Shown: positions 1 to 7,637, counted from the first letter of the stretch. The stretch: DNA of 64,000 nt from Paenibacillus tuaregi (GCF_900086655.1 NZ_LT575476.1:3259869-3323868), one strand, 5' to 3'. The notes: generated from the letters alone by a model not told the origin. Numbers and translations are program-made.

Positions 1-86
1 CACACACAAAGTTACTTTATCTGATTGTATTTTCATTTCGCTTTAGTGTCAACAATTATTACATGTGATATTCTGTGTTAATAAGT

Positions 87-138
87 AAGAGGCTGCCATG
101 ATCCCGTGCAATGAGCACGGAGTCAGGCAGCCTCTTTT
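87..138 (+). terminator. Nested hairpin terminator
   Basis: An 11-bp stem (87-97 with 126-136) encloses a second 6-bp hairpin (104-109 with 115-120) and is followed on the + strand by TTTTA. It lies beyond the 3' end of the minus-strand gene at 191-1090, so it could end that gene or a + strand gene left of the window. The T run is short, so efficiency is uncertain. Nothing else was seen in bases 1-190. Confidence 0.6.
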
Positions 139-190
139 ATCTTGAATCGCTTTTTAAATTATAAGTTGAACAATTATAGCTTTAGATCAT

Positions 191-1090
191 TTACTTTGCG
201 TCTTTGCGGGTCTCCCCTTCAATAGGAACAATTGAATTGTTTTTATATTCCGGATTCTGAGTGTAATTGAATTGTCCCAACTTTGTGTCTTTCCCGGCTG
301 AATCTACTTTTCCATAGTGGAGGGTATCCCCCATCCAGTTGTCAGAAAAATAGACATAACCGTCTTTGTAGTCAGGCTTGGCGCCTCTTGTTTTCGACTT
401 TCCTTCATTCTCATCCAATTGGCCGATCACTTCGGCAATTCCATCGTCGTTGATCTTGATGTAATCGGTCAGGAGCTTATAGGTTTGGGAATATTGCAAT
501 GCTTGGCCTTCCGGGAATCGGTAAGTAGTGGTAAAGCCTTCCCCTTGAGGAGTCCAATCATCAGGTCCTTTCAATGCAAAAAGTTTAAGCGCCTCCTTAC
601 GTGCATCCACCAGATCACCCTTCATCAGTATATTGAACGCGGCCTGTCCCGCTGGGGTCCGGACAATCGCCCGTTTGTCTTTGGCATTATAGTAGGCAGT
701 CCCACCCAATGCTTCGCTGACAAAGCGCAGAGGCACATAAGTACGGCCCTTTTTATTCACAACACTGAGGTCGAGCGCGACTTGTTTGCCATTGACCGTT
801 GCGGTTTTTGAACCAGCTTTCAGCTGGATTAGCTTGCTGCCGTCTTTGCTCTTGGCCGTTACCGTACGGGTCTTGCCATCATAATTGTAAGTCAGCCAAT
901 TCGGATCGTTCAAGGATCTGAGAGGAATGAGTGCTCTTCCTTTTTCGACGAGGGCGTCACTTTGGACTATTCCGTTAATAAATACCTGTTCCTTGATACT
1001 TGCAGATGACTTGGCATCAGCCACGTTTCCAAGACCGACTGTACCTGTGAGTAGAACTGCTGCAATGGCGGATGGAATCCACTTTTTCAT
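191..1090 (-). CDS. Secreted copper-amine-oxidase-N-like (stalk domain) protein
   Basis: A signal peptide (MKKW, then a hydrophobic stretch to about residue 26 ending in ADA) is followed by the repeat-type domain named after the copper amine oxidase N-terminus. Its signatures are INGIVQSD, RALIPLRSL and GRTYVPLRFVSEALGG. There is no catalytic amine oxidase domain; in Paenibacillus this domain is a common module of secreted and wall-associated proteins. The C-terminal ~150 residues match no family I know. The reading frame opens at a GTG 18 bases upstream, but the ATG at 1090 has AGGAAG at proper spacing. The gene at 6125-7021 is a clear full-length paralogue. Function unknown, probably extracellular. 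Confidence 0.85.
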   Translation of the reverse strand: MKKWIPSAIAAVLLTGTVGLGNVADAKSSASIKEQVFINGIVQSDALVEKGRALIPLRSLNDPNWLTYNYDGKTRTVTAKSKDGSKLIQLKAGSKTATVNGKQVALDLSVVNKKGRTYVPLRFVSEALGGTAYYNAKDKRAIVRTPAGQAAFNILMKGDLVDARKEALKLFALKGPDDWTPQGEGFTTTYRFPEGQALQYSQTYKLLTDYIKINDDGIAEVIGQLDENEGKSKTRGAKPDYKDGYVYFSDNWMGDTLHYGKVDSAGKDTKLGQFNYTQNPEYKNNSIVPIEGETRKDAK

Positions 1091-1571
1091 TGTACATCTT
1101 CCTTTCACGCTATTATGGCTTAGTTCTCTTATTATTTTGGGGGTATATAATTAGACGGATATTTCGCCTATTTGTTTCTAAATTTGGTTGTTTATTTGAA
1201 ATTTAACAAAGTCAGATCACATGGAGCTAGCTAGAATTTTGCATAATATTAAAGGGGAAGTGCCTTGTAACCTATTACGGGGATCCTTTCATCCTTGACT
1301 TATATGCTGATTTTCACATTCAAACGGTGGACACCAGAGTGGGGGCAGTTGTGAAGGCTGAACTTGGCCAGGAGCGACGAAAAGAAACAGAATATCTCTT
1401 TATGAATTACATTTGATTCTATTAAGTAAAGAGCAGGGGGACCGCGCGGCGCTATCGTCGATGCGGTTCTTTTATTTAGAAAGGCCATTCTTTGAGCCAG
1501 TGACTGAGGATGCAATTAAACGGTTTAGAGGTAGACCTTAACGAGTAGTAAAGCGAATTATAAGTCATTCC

Positions 1572-1633
1572 GAGCGGGAAACGTTAGCTCAATAAAATAG
1601 CGACAGTCAATTTTCTTGTTCTTGGCTGTCGCT
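1572..1633 (+). repeat. Intergenic repeat family 1, copy A, with terminator
   Basis: GCGGGAAACGTTAGCTCAAT is followed at once by a terminator-like hairpin (AGCGACAG 1599-1606 with CTGTCGCT 1626-1633, then GTTTCTTTTTC). The same arrangement occurs at 4528-4610. The T-rich side is on the + strand, facing the convergent end of the gene at 1672-2553. The rest of the 1.1-1.67 kb interval holds no frame with a convincing start and ribosome binding site. Confidence 0.6.
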
Positions 1634-1671
1634 GTTTCTTTTTCAAATTTAGTCTAAAACATACCCAGCTT

Positions 1672-2553
1672 TCAATCCTCAACTTTAGAAAACTGATATT
1701 TAAAGAATTCCTTATATGTCATTGGTTTTCGGCCAATCAGACGTTCAAGATCCCCGGATGTCTCCGAAAATTCTCCAGTGTTGATTCCTCGAACCCAGCC
1801 TAATAAAAAATCAGTCATGAAAACAGGCAAGCCATTCGCTACCATAGAGTCTATATATTCTTTTTCGCTAACTGCCTCATAAGGGATATTCATCTCACTA
1901 ATCTCCGAGAGGGCTTCAGCGATGTCTGCAAAAGAGCTTCCCTCGCTGCCACTTAGAGTGTATGACTTATTTTCGTGCCCGTGTTGGGTGAGAACGGCTA
2001 CGTTAGCTGCCGCCAAATCATCCAGAGATGCAGCGGCAACTTTGCCGGAACCCTCTGGTACTCGCACGCCGGCTTTAAGCGCATCTCCGAAATACATATG
2101 CATGACTTCAAGATACGGTGGATTCCGCAGAATGGTATAAGCTAATCCGGATGCTTTAAGCGTTTGTTCAGCAAATAAGTCTGACATCGACACTTCGGGC
2201 ACAATAAGATTTGAATTTTCTCTTCGTATGATCGACGTGAAGATCACTTGTTTAACACCAGCCTGCTTTGCAGCTGCGATGACATTGAAATGTTGCGTAT
2301 TACGGTCGGTAAATGCTTGCGCGGAGATAAGCATGACTTTGTCAACACCATTAAAAGCTCGCAGAAGGGAGTTATAATCAAAATAGTCGCCCTGATGGGC
2401 CTCCACACCTTCTTTAACAAACCTATCGATTTTTTCGGATTGTGGATCACGTACCAATACAGCGACCTGATTTGCCGGAACCTTTTTAAGAAGAAGGTTT
2501 AGCGTCCTGCTGCCAAGATTACCTGTTGCTCCAGTAATAAGTATTTTACCCAT
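1672..2553 (-). CDS. NmrA-type NAD(P)-binding oxidoreductase, QOR2-like
   Basis: An atypical short-chain dehydrogenase of 293 residues. The dinucleotide motif GATGNLG lies at residues 7-13 of an N-terminal Rossmann fold, and the body has the NmrA-family pattern (HFNVIAAAKQAGVKQVIFTS and YTILRNPPYLEVMHMYFGDAL). Enzymes of this shape, such as E. coli YtfG/QOR2, reduce quinones with NADPH, while others are redox sensors without activity. It is the last of three minus-strand genes: HxlR regulator, NADP oxidoreductase (frameshifted), this one. That context suggests an electrophile or quinone-stress role. The start ATG at 2553 is preceded by AAAGGAG. Substrate not determinable. Confidence 0.88.
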   Translation of the reverse strand: MGKILITGATGNLGSRTLNLLLKKVPANQVAVLVRDPQSEKIDRFVKEGVEAHQGDYFDYNSLLRAFNGVDKVMLISAQAFTDRNTQHFNVIAAAKQAGVKQVIFTSIIRRENSNLIVPEVSMSDLFAEQTLKASGLAYTILRNPPYLEVMHMYFGDALKAGVRVPEGSGKVAAASLDDLAAANVAVLTQHGHENKSYTLSGSEGSSFADIAEALSEISEMNIPYEAVSEKEYIDSMVANGLPVFMTDFLLGWVRGINTGEFSETSGDLERLIGRKPMTYKEFFKYQFSKVED

Positions 2554-2607
2554 ATTAGTAACTCCTTTGAACTTTTATTGATAAACCAGTTGCAGTATAG
2601 AATAACG

Positions 2608-3215
2608 TTATCGTACAGTGTATTGATCCAGCAGATTTAAATTCAATCCGGCGAGAGGTCCTCCTATTTGCTGCAGCAGACCGCCCTGGCTCAAAGAACC
2701 AAGATCAATACAGGCAAGGCCAATCTTCTCCCAAATTTCTTTCAAGACTTTTTTACCTGGATGTCGTCACCGGACATGAACAGGACAGTCTTCGGCTTCT
2801 CCTCCGTGTAATCCTTAATCCATTCCATCGGAACACTGTTAAAAGCTTTAATTACATGAGCATCCGGAGCATATTGGGCTACGATTTTACTTGAATTCTT
2901 TCCTGACCATTCACCAAATAGATGTTCCGTATTTTCAAAACGGTTGGTAGCATCAATAAGAACGCGGCCTGTCCAGTCAGGAACCATTGACAAAGCAGCA
3001 GGCATTTGCGCCCACGTCACGCATAATATTACAAAGTCCTGCTCAGCTGCTTCTGACGGTGTTCCGGATTTTGCGCCAGCACCGAGCGAGCTTATCAGAT
3101 CTGAGAGCGTTTCGGGACCACGACTATTACTGAGAATAACTTCATGACCGTGAAGCAATAGATGTTTCGCCAGCGTTTGAGCAACTGTTCCAGCACCCAT
3201 AAAGCCAAATTTCAT
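2608..3215 (-). pseudogene. NADP oxidoreductase (F420-dependent family fold), frameshifted
   Basis: A Rossmann-fold protein beginning MKFGFMGAGTVAQTLAKHLL, resembling NADPH:F420 oxidoreductase-like reductases of Firmicutes. GGAGGT lies 7 bases before the ATG at 3215. The frame is intact to about residue 155 and then stops at 2742-2744. The cause is a run of six A (minus strand; T at 2749-2754): with one more A the frame continues as KVLKEIWEKIGLACIDLGSL and ends at 2608-2610 with the family-typical GGPLAGLN, giving about 202 residues. This is therefore a one-base deletion, a sequencing error, or less likely a slippage site. Without the shift the product lacks its C-terminal quarter. Confidence 0.8.
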
Positions 3216-3322
3216 AACGCACCTCCAAAAACTTATCGACCTACATACGACTCCTTTTATTAATTCTTTGATTTTCTTCATGGCCACAAGTCTTATTATG
3301 TTCCATCTATAACTTTTAAAAT

Positions 3323-3332
3323 AGTACGTACT
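3323..3332. promoter_or_regulatory. Perfect 10-bp dyad upstream of the oxidoreductase gene
   Basis: AGTACGTACT, followed by a second weaker dyad GTTA-N5-TAAC at 3339-3351, lies between the HxlR gene and its downstream neighbour. A short symmetric site in this position is what an HxlR/YodB-type operator would look like, but no experimental consensus is matched exactly. Confidence 0.35.
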
Positions 3333-3403
3333 TTTAGGTTATATAGTAACTAAAAAGTGATAATTGTGATGAAGTGCAGAATAAATGGGTCAATGAAATT
3401 ACT

Positions 3404-3751
3404 CTATTCTACATTTAATCTCCGATATTCATCCTTGCTCAAGTTCTTCTCTGCATAATTTTGGCCCCAATCACAAAGAGCTCGCAAAGTGGGTTCAAGT
3501 GACATACCCATTTCTGATATTGAATATTCCACTTTTGGTGGTACCTGATTGTACATTTTTCTTATAATCAAATTAGCACTCTCCAACTCCCGCAACGACT
3601 GGACTAACATTTTCTGAGATATTGTGGGTATGAGCCTTTTCAAATCACCGGTTCGTTTAGGACCTTTTATTAAATAATACAGAATAAGAGGCCTCCACTT
3701 CCCGCCAATGACATCTAAAGTGATTTCCAGATCACAATAAAAAGTTTTCAA
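3404..3751 (-). CDS. HxlR-family transcriptional regulator with conserved Cys6
   Basis: A 115-residue single-domain winged helix: IGGKWRPLILYYL, then KRTGDLKRLIPTISQKML (recognition helix region) and the wing around PPKVEYSISEMG. Cys6 (MKTFYC) sits where the redox-active cysteine of B. subtilis YodB/CatR lies, so sensing of quinones, diamide or other electrophiles by thiol modification is a reasonable inference. It is the upstream gene of a same-strand trio with an NADP oxidoreductase and an NmrA-type reductase, the likely targets, and probably regulates itself. A TATAAT hexamer lies upstream at 3785-3790 (minus strand), without a good -35. Confidence 0.88.
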   Translation of the reverse strand: MKTFYCDLEITLDVIGGKWRPLILYYLIKGPKRTGDLKRLIPTISQKMLVQSLRELESANLIIRKMYNQVPPKVEYSISEMGMSLEPTLRALCDWGQNYAEKNLSKDEYRRLNVE

Positions 3752-3820
3752 TTAAAAAACACTACCCTTCATTAAATTTCCATTATTATAATACATGATA
3801 ACCCTATTACTTGTTGATCT

Positions 3821-3981
3821 AACGGGAAACGATAGTTGAACATAAAGGGTTTCACATATTAGTCATGACTAATATGTGAAACCCTGTAATATATCTATCT
3901 TTCTTAAATTTAGGTCTTGATAAACTTGGAAAATATAGTTGTAGACTGATAATGCTAAATTAAGCTAACGGGCAGTTTAGC
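3821..3981. repeat. 40-bp perfect palindrome with two degenerate family-1 repeats
   Basis: Bases 3846-3885 are a perfect inverted repeat with 20-base arms and no spacer (arm AGGGTTTCACATATTAGTCA). It is preceded at 3821-3840 by AACGGGAAACGATAGTTGAA (family 1, copy B) and followed at 3964-3981 by GCTAACGGGCAGTTTAGC (copy C). There is no T tract, so it is not a classical terminator. It lies between the divergent HxlR and lipoprotein genes. Confidence 0.8.
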
Positions 3982-4086
3982 GCAGCAAAATCATCATTAA
4001 TAGCGTATTAGTTGGCATTGGATAATATGGAATTTACAGGAATTTCCGACAAAACGGCGGACCTGTTCCAAGAAGGAGAGATGTTA

Positions 4087-4530
4087 GTGAAGTGGACCGC
4101 AATCATGCTTATATTACTTATCGTGTTAACAGGCTGCTCTAAAGAAAAGGATTACTACGGCGGGATTACAAAGGATAAAATGACCGATATAACAAATGAT
4201 CCAAAGCTTGAATATCTCCATGAGTTCAAAGGTCATACGGACAACTGGGGAGCAGTGATGTACTTCTACAAATCCAAAGATTCAGAGAAAGTGAGTACCA
4301 GAGGGTACTTTATCTACAATGGTAAAGATGAGCTTCCAACAGGGGCAGTGACAATTCAGTACCAAATAGATGAAGAGACAGGATCATTTGGAACAATTAC
4401 CGCTAAAAGGAATCCTCCAATCTATGCAATTCTTTTTGATTCTTCTACTTCGCCTACATCTAATTCAAAGGTAAAAGTTGTTGTGCAGACAAAAGACAAA
4501 TCAGAAACAATCGAACTGAAGATGGACTGA
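4087..4530 (+). CDS. Small predicted lipoprotein, function unknown
   Basis: A lipoprotein signal peptide with lipobox LTGC (Cys17 counting from the GTG at 4087) is followed by about 130 polar residues. The frame opens upstream at 4012 and has an ATG at 4081, but AAGGAG at 4073-4078 is 2 bases from that ATG and 8 from the GTG at 4087, so the GTG is preferred. The mature part contains EYLHEFKGHTDNWG and a beta-rich C-terminus (VKVVVQTKDKSETIELKMD) that may be an Ig-like sandwich; I do not recognise a family. The stop codon TGA lies inside the left arm of the repeat hairpin at 4528-4552. Probably membrane-anchored outside the cell. Confidence 0.8.
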   Translation: MKWTAIMLILLIVLTGCSKEKDYYGGITKDKMTDITNDPKLEYLHEFKGHTDNWGAVMYFYKSKDSEKVSTRGYFIYNGKDELPTGAVTIQYQIDEETGSFGTITAKRNPPIYAILFDSSTSPTSNSKVKVVVQTKDKSETIELKMD

Positions 4531-4610
4531 ACTAACGGGAAACGTTAGTTCAATAACAGCGGCAGTCTAAGACATTATTTGTCAAGTCTTGCTCTGCCGC
4601 TGCTTCTTTT
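4528..4610 (+). repeat. Intergenic repeat family 1, copy D, with terminator
   Basis: Perfect hairpin TGAACTAACG (4528-4537), loop GGAAA, CGTTAGTTCA (4543-4552), then CAATAAC and a second hairpin (AGCGGCAG 4558-4565 with CTGCCGCT 4594-4601) followed by GCTTCTTTT. It should terminate the lipoprotein gene, whose stop codon is part of the first hairpin. It is the best-preserved copy. Confidence 0.75.
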
Positions 4611-4722
4611 AATTGTCCAAAAGCAACTTATTTTCAACCCAAATGACAAGTACGAATTAGTTCTCAAATAGGGTTTATAATACAGATTTTGAGTGTATTT
4701 CTAAAGCTATGTAACAATAAGA

Positions 4723-4746
4723 CGAGTGTATCTTATGATACACTCG
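4723..4746 (-). terminator. Terminator of the small minus-strand gene
   Basis: 10-bp perfect stem (4723-4732 with 4737-4746) and TTAT loop. Reading the minus strand, the hairpin is followed by TCTTATTGTT. A second hairpin, GAGGCCG/CCGGCCTC, lies between it and the stop codon at 4778. Confidence 0.7.
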
Positions 4747-4777
4747 CCTTAGTATGAGGCCGGTTGCGGCCTCAGCT

Positions 4778-4921
4778 TTACTTTTCCTCCCGTTTGGAGC
4801 CATTCCGCTTAATGGTTACCTTCGTAATCATATCCTCAGCCATCTCCTGTCCATACTGGTCCAGCCGGGAAGGTGTGGCGGATGGCCCCACATTCTTAGG
4901 CTTATTATTTCTGCCCGTCAT
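4778..4921 (-). CDS. Small basic hydrophilic protein, 47 residues
   Basis: Begins MTGRNNKPKNVGPSATPSRL and ends with a Lys/Arg/Glu-rich tail. GGAGG with 8-base spacing precedes the ATG at 4921; an in-frame ATG at 4936 is the only alternative and lacks a site. It has a dedicated terminator (4723-4746). The composition is charged, without hydrophobic segment or cysteines. It resembles the many tiny spore or stress proteins of Bacilli in size and charge, but I do not recognise it and assign no function. Confidence 0.65.
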   Translation of the reverse strand: MTGRNNKPKNVGPSATPSRLDQYGQEMAEDMITKVTIKRNGSKREEK

Positions 4922-5001
4922 CACGATCACCTCCATGCTTTAACATGAGCTTGTTATGGAGATTTCATGCAATATCTGGGTACCTAGATCAGAGTTGGGG
5001 A

Positions 5002-5056
5002 TTGACGCGAAACCTTTAGGTGTCATATAATGCAAAAGCGAAACCTTTTGGTTTCA
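5002..5056 (+). promoter_or_regulatory. Promoter with two ArsR-type operators
   Basis: TTGACG (5002-5007), 18-base spacer, TATAAT (5026-5031). The spacer is filled by the dyad CGAAACCTTTAGGTGTCA (5008-5025), and a near-identical, more symmetric copy CGAAACCTTTTGGTTTCA lies at 5039-5056 at the expected start of transcription. The copies start 31 bp apart, about three helical turns. This fits autorepression by the ArsR protein encoded second in the operon. A leader of about 240 bases without a recognised structure separates it from the first gene. Confidence 0.75.
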
Positions 5057-5275
5057 TATGCTTGCTGATTAAGTTGGACTAGGTGATTAATTAGGAAAGC
5101 AGCCGCGTGAAATGTTTTCACAACTCGCCTTTTGGTAATTCTCAAGTTCAACTTATATGGTTCGATGAAAAGCCTGTTTTTTTGCATATAATAGTGAAAA
5201 GTAGGGCCTCGAGCTATCCGCAGCATGCAGCCTAACAAATCTTAATGACACTTTAACTAACTGGAGGACTTCATC

Positions 5276-5677
5276 ATGGATCAAACTACACCTAACTCTC
5301 TGCCCGACATTCGTCATACGTTTACTTTTAATGCCCCTATCCAAAAGGTTTGGGACGCAGTCGCGACTTCCGAAGGCATGGAAGCCTGGTTCATGCCTAA
5401 CGATTTCCAGCCTATCGAAGGTGCGGAATTCTACCTGGATGCGGGTCCATGGGGGAAGAATCTGTGCAAAGTGACCGAGCTTGATCCCCCGAACCGCCTA
5501 TCTTTCAAATGGGCCAAGAGCTGGGTTATCACCTTTGAATTGAGGGATCTTGGAGGCTCCACGGAGTTCACCCTCACCCATGCAGGCTGGGATGCGGCTG
5601 ATAAAGGCCCTCACACGAACATGAGCCGCGGCTGGGGAGAAATCGGACAACGCCTCGGCAAATATGTCGAGGCCTGA
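5276..5677 (+). CDS. SRPBCC (AHSA1/START-like) domain protein
   Basis: A 133-residue helix-grip protein typical of the AHSA1-like family: IRHTFTFNAPIQKVWDAVAT, EAWFMPNDF, DPPNRLSFKW and the closing FTLTHAGW. Such proteins form a hydrophobic ligand cavity; most bacterial members have no known ligand. GGAGG precedes the ATG at 5276. The gene overlaps the following ArsR gene by 14 bases, a widespread two-gene module in which the regulator usually comes first; here the order is reversed. Probable function: binding or detoxifying a small hydrophobic compound sensed through ArsR. Confidence 0.88.
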   Translation: MDQTTPNSLPDIRHTFTFNAPIQKVWDAVATSEGMEAWFMPNDFQPIEGAEFYLDAGPWGKNLCKVTELDPPNRLSFKWAKSWVITFELRDLGGSTEFTLTHAGWDAADKGPHTNMSRGWGEIGQRLGKYVEA

Positions 5678-6014
5678 TCTGAACAGCAGTTCAGCCAGGC
5701 ATGATGTGTTCCAGGCGATTGCTGATCCTACCCGGAGAAAGCTCCTGAAACTGCTGGTGGAAGAGGAGATGCCGGTTAACGTCATCAGTGGGCATTTTCC
5801 GATCAGCAGGACAGCGGTCTCCAAGCATCTGCGTATTCTTGCCGATGCCGGTCTCGTAAAGGAAAGAAAAGTCGGCCGCGAAACCCGCTATCGGCTTGAT
5901 CCCGGGCCGCTATCCGAGGTAAAAAGCTGGCTGAATTACTATGAACGTTTTTGGGAGAACAAGCTTTCGATGCTTAAGCATCTTGTAGAGTCGGATCATC
6001 CCGAGAATAATTAA
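5664..6014 (+). CDS. ArsR-family repressor of the SRPBCC module
   Basis: A 116-residue winged helix: FQAIADPTRRKLLKLL, then the recognition helix ISRTAVSKHLRILADAGLV and wing ERKVGRETRYRL. There is no metal-binding Cys motif such as ELCVCDL, so it belongs to the non-metal group usually paired with SRPBCC proteins. It overlaps the upstream gene by 14 bases, implying translational coupling. It likely binds the twin GAAACC-N4-GGTTTC sites at 5008-5056 and represses its own operon. Confidence 0.9.
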   Translation: MSRPDLNSSSARHDVFQAIADPTRRKLLKLLVEEEMPVNVISGHFPISRTAVSKHLRILADAGLVKERKVGRETRYRLDPGPLSEVKSWLNYYERFWENKLSMLKHLVESDHPENN

Positions 6015-6035
6015 ATACTTTCGTCTGTTCGTCAT

Positions 6036-6086
6036 ACAAGAGGGTGTCCCTCTGTCATTCATGATGACTTTTGGACACCCTCTTGT
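6036..6086. terminator. Bidirectional terminator between convergent genes
   Basis: 14-bp perfect stem (6036-6049 with 6073-6086) with an inner GTCAT/ATGAC hairpin. It serves the ArsR gene on + and the secreted protein gene on -. Confidence 0.75.
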
Positions 6087-6124
6087 ACATAAATAACCGG
6101 GATTAATCGGATTGCTGCCGTACC

Positions 6125-7021
6125 TTAATCTGTTCGTACCTCACCTTCGACGGGCACCGCCCTTGGATATTTGTTTCCCGGATCGTTAGAGTCTTCAATA
6201 AAGCCCAGCTTCGTTTCCTCACTATTAAATTTACCCTTACCATAATCAAGACCACCACCCATTAAATCATAGTAAAAATAAACAAAACTTCCTTCGCGTT
6301 TGGGCTTAATTCCCCTCGTTTTGGGCTTCGTTCCACCTATGTCATTTTCCTCGTACACTACTTCCAAAAGACCATCACGATTTACCTTTAGGTAATCGGT
6401 AAGTGATCTGTGCTTTCTTGAGAATTGCAGAGCTTGACCTTCAGGAAACACAATATAGGTATAATATCCATATCCCTGCGGATACCATAATCCTGGATCA
6501 TAAGCCCGCTGAAGATTAATGGCAACATTTCTTGCCGCTGTAAGATCGCCTTTCATCAGCGTCTCATACTCGGCTTGTCCTGCTGGAGTCCGGACAATTG
6601 CCCTATTGTCCTTAGCGTTGTAATAGGCGATCCCGCCCAGCGCTTCACTTACAAAGCGAAGAGGCACGTAGGTTCTGCCCTTGTGATTTACAATACTTTG
6701 GTTCAGCTTAACTGATTTACCGTTCACCAAAGCAGTTTTCGAGCCGGCTTTCAGCTTGATCACTTTTCCTCCGTCTTTGCTCCTCACAGTCACTTCATGA
6801 GTCTTGGCATCATAGTTGTAAGTAAGCTCATCCGAATCGTTAAGCGATCTAAGCGGGACAAGCGCCCTTCCATTCTGTATACGCGCATCTTCTTGAAATG
6901 CACCGTTGATGTATACCTGCTCCCGCGAACTTAGAGCCGCCTTGGCTTGGATAGTGCTTCCCGTACTAACTACGCCTGCCAACAGAGCTGCAGTGATGAT
7001 GGTTGGCATCCATTTTTTCAT
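6125..7021 (-). CDS. Secreted copper-amine-oxidase-N-like protein, paralogue
   Basis: 298 residues with signal peptide (MKKWMPTIITAALLAGVVST) and the same domain order as the gene at 191-1090. Shared blocks include YINGAFQEDA, GRALVPLRSLND, KGRTYVPLRFVSEALGG and AIVRTPAGQA. The C-terminal region is also alignable (FPEGQALQFS, LTDYLKVN, TKPKTRG, LDYGKG, TKLGF), so the two are whole-gene duplicates rather than proteins sharing only a domain. No catalytic residues are recognised. Start ATG at 7021 follows a GGGGGA site. Bases 7022-7311 upstream are AT-rich and hold no other gene. Confidence 0.85.
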   Translation of the reverse strand: MKKWMPTIITAALLAGVVSTGSTIQAKAALSSREQVYINGAFQEDARIQNGRALVPLRSLNDSDELTYNYDAKTHEVTVRSKDGGKVIKLKAGSKTALVNGKSVKLNQSIVNHKGRTYVPLRFVSEALGGIAYYNAKDNRAIVRTPAGQAEYETLMKGDLTAARNVAINLQRAYDPGLWYPQGYGYYTYIVFPEGQALQFSRKHRSLTDYLKVNRDGLLEVVYEENDIGGTKPKTRGIKPKREGSFVYFYYDLMGGGLDYGKGKFNSEETKLGFIEDSNDPGNKYPRAVPVEGEVRTD

Positions 7022-7222
7022 TCCAAATCATTCCCCCAATCTTACAAACTTCCTTAACCGACTATATTTCTAGGCGGATCATATTATCAGACGCAGAGGA
7101 ACTTCCAATTGTTTCTTAATTTTACATTAATTCAAGTATGTCAATTTCATAACGTGAATTTTCCCTAGCGATGTAGAGTGCATGTTAAAGAAACGGCTAA
7201 CCGTTTATTAATTTAATATAGT

Positions 7223-7251
7223 ATGCAAGTAACTAAAGGTTAGTGTATAAT
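7223..7251 (+). promoter_or_regulatory. Possible promoter of the 76-residue protein gene
   Basis: ATGCAA (7223-7228), 17-base spacer, TATAAT (7246-7251) preceded by TG. Consensus -10, weak -35, 60 bases before the start codon. Confidence 0.4.
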
Positions 7252-7311
7252 GTCCATACGCTTCTTTTTGAGAAGTGAGCAATCCATACTGTCTTCTTAG
7301 GAGGTGCTGCA

Positions 7312-7542
7312 ATGGAACAAGAAAACCTGCGTTATACCTTTGCCTACACTGTGATCTCCACCGGCAAGGAAGAGCAGATCAGCGTCTTGGCGGACAGCAA
7401 GGAACAAGCGGCCAAGCTTGCGCTGGAAACCGCCTACGATTATGAGTTCACAACAGAAGACGACATTCAAATGGGCGATCTTCTGAGCATTAGCAAGGCG
7501 GTCGGAGATAATTACATCGAGTGTGCAGGCTGCGCATCCTAA
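7312..7542 (+). CDS. Small acidic protein of unknown function, 76 residues
   Basis: GGAGGTG at good spacing precedes the ATG, and a strong terminator follows (7597-7637). The sequence (RYTFAYTVISTGKEEQISVL, ADSKEQAAKLALETAYDYEF) alternates beta-strand and helix, ending in CAGCAS with two cysteines. It looks like a small ferredoxin-like alpha/beta fold of the type seen in short Paenibacillus proteins, but I do not recognise a family. Expected to be cytosolic, since no signal peptide is present. Monocistronic by position. Confidence 0.7.
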   Translation: MEQENLRYTFAYTVISTGKEEQISVLADSKEQAAKLALETAYDYEFTTEDDIQMGDLLSISKAVGDNYIECAGCAS

Positions 7543-7596
7543 GCAGATCTGCATGCTTATTCAGGTTAATCGTGTTACCCGCACGAGTTCACACAC

Positions 7597-7637
7597 AAAG
7601 AACCTCCAACTCCGCATTAGCGGGTTGGAGGTTCTTT
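7597..7637. terminator. Strong terminator between convergent transcripts
   Basis: 14-bp perfect stem (7597-7610 with 7624-7637), 13-base loop. It ends the 76-residue protein gene (+) and is placed to end the ribose operon (-). Confidence 0.8.

Noticed and set aside
1228..1515. Open stretches on both strands between the first two genes
   Set aside because: The + frame (about 1228-1423) has no usable start, and the minus frame at 1300-1515 has no ribosome binding site; at most decayed coding DNA.
2742..2754. Programmed ribosomal frameshift
   Set aside because: No slippery heptamer with downstream pseudoknot or internal SD was evident; mutation or sequencing error is simpler.
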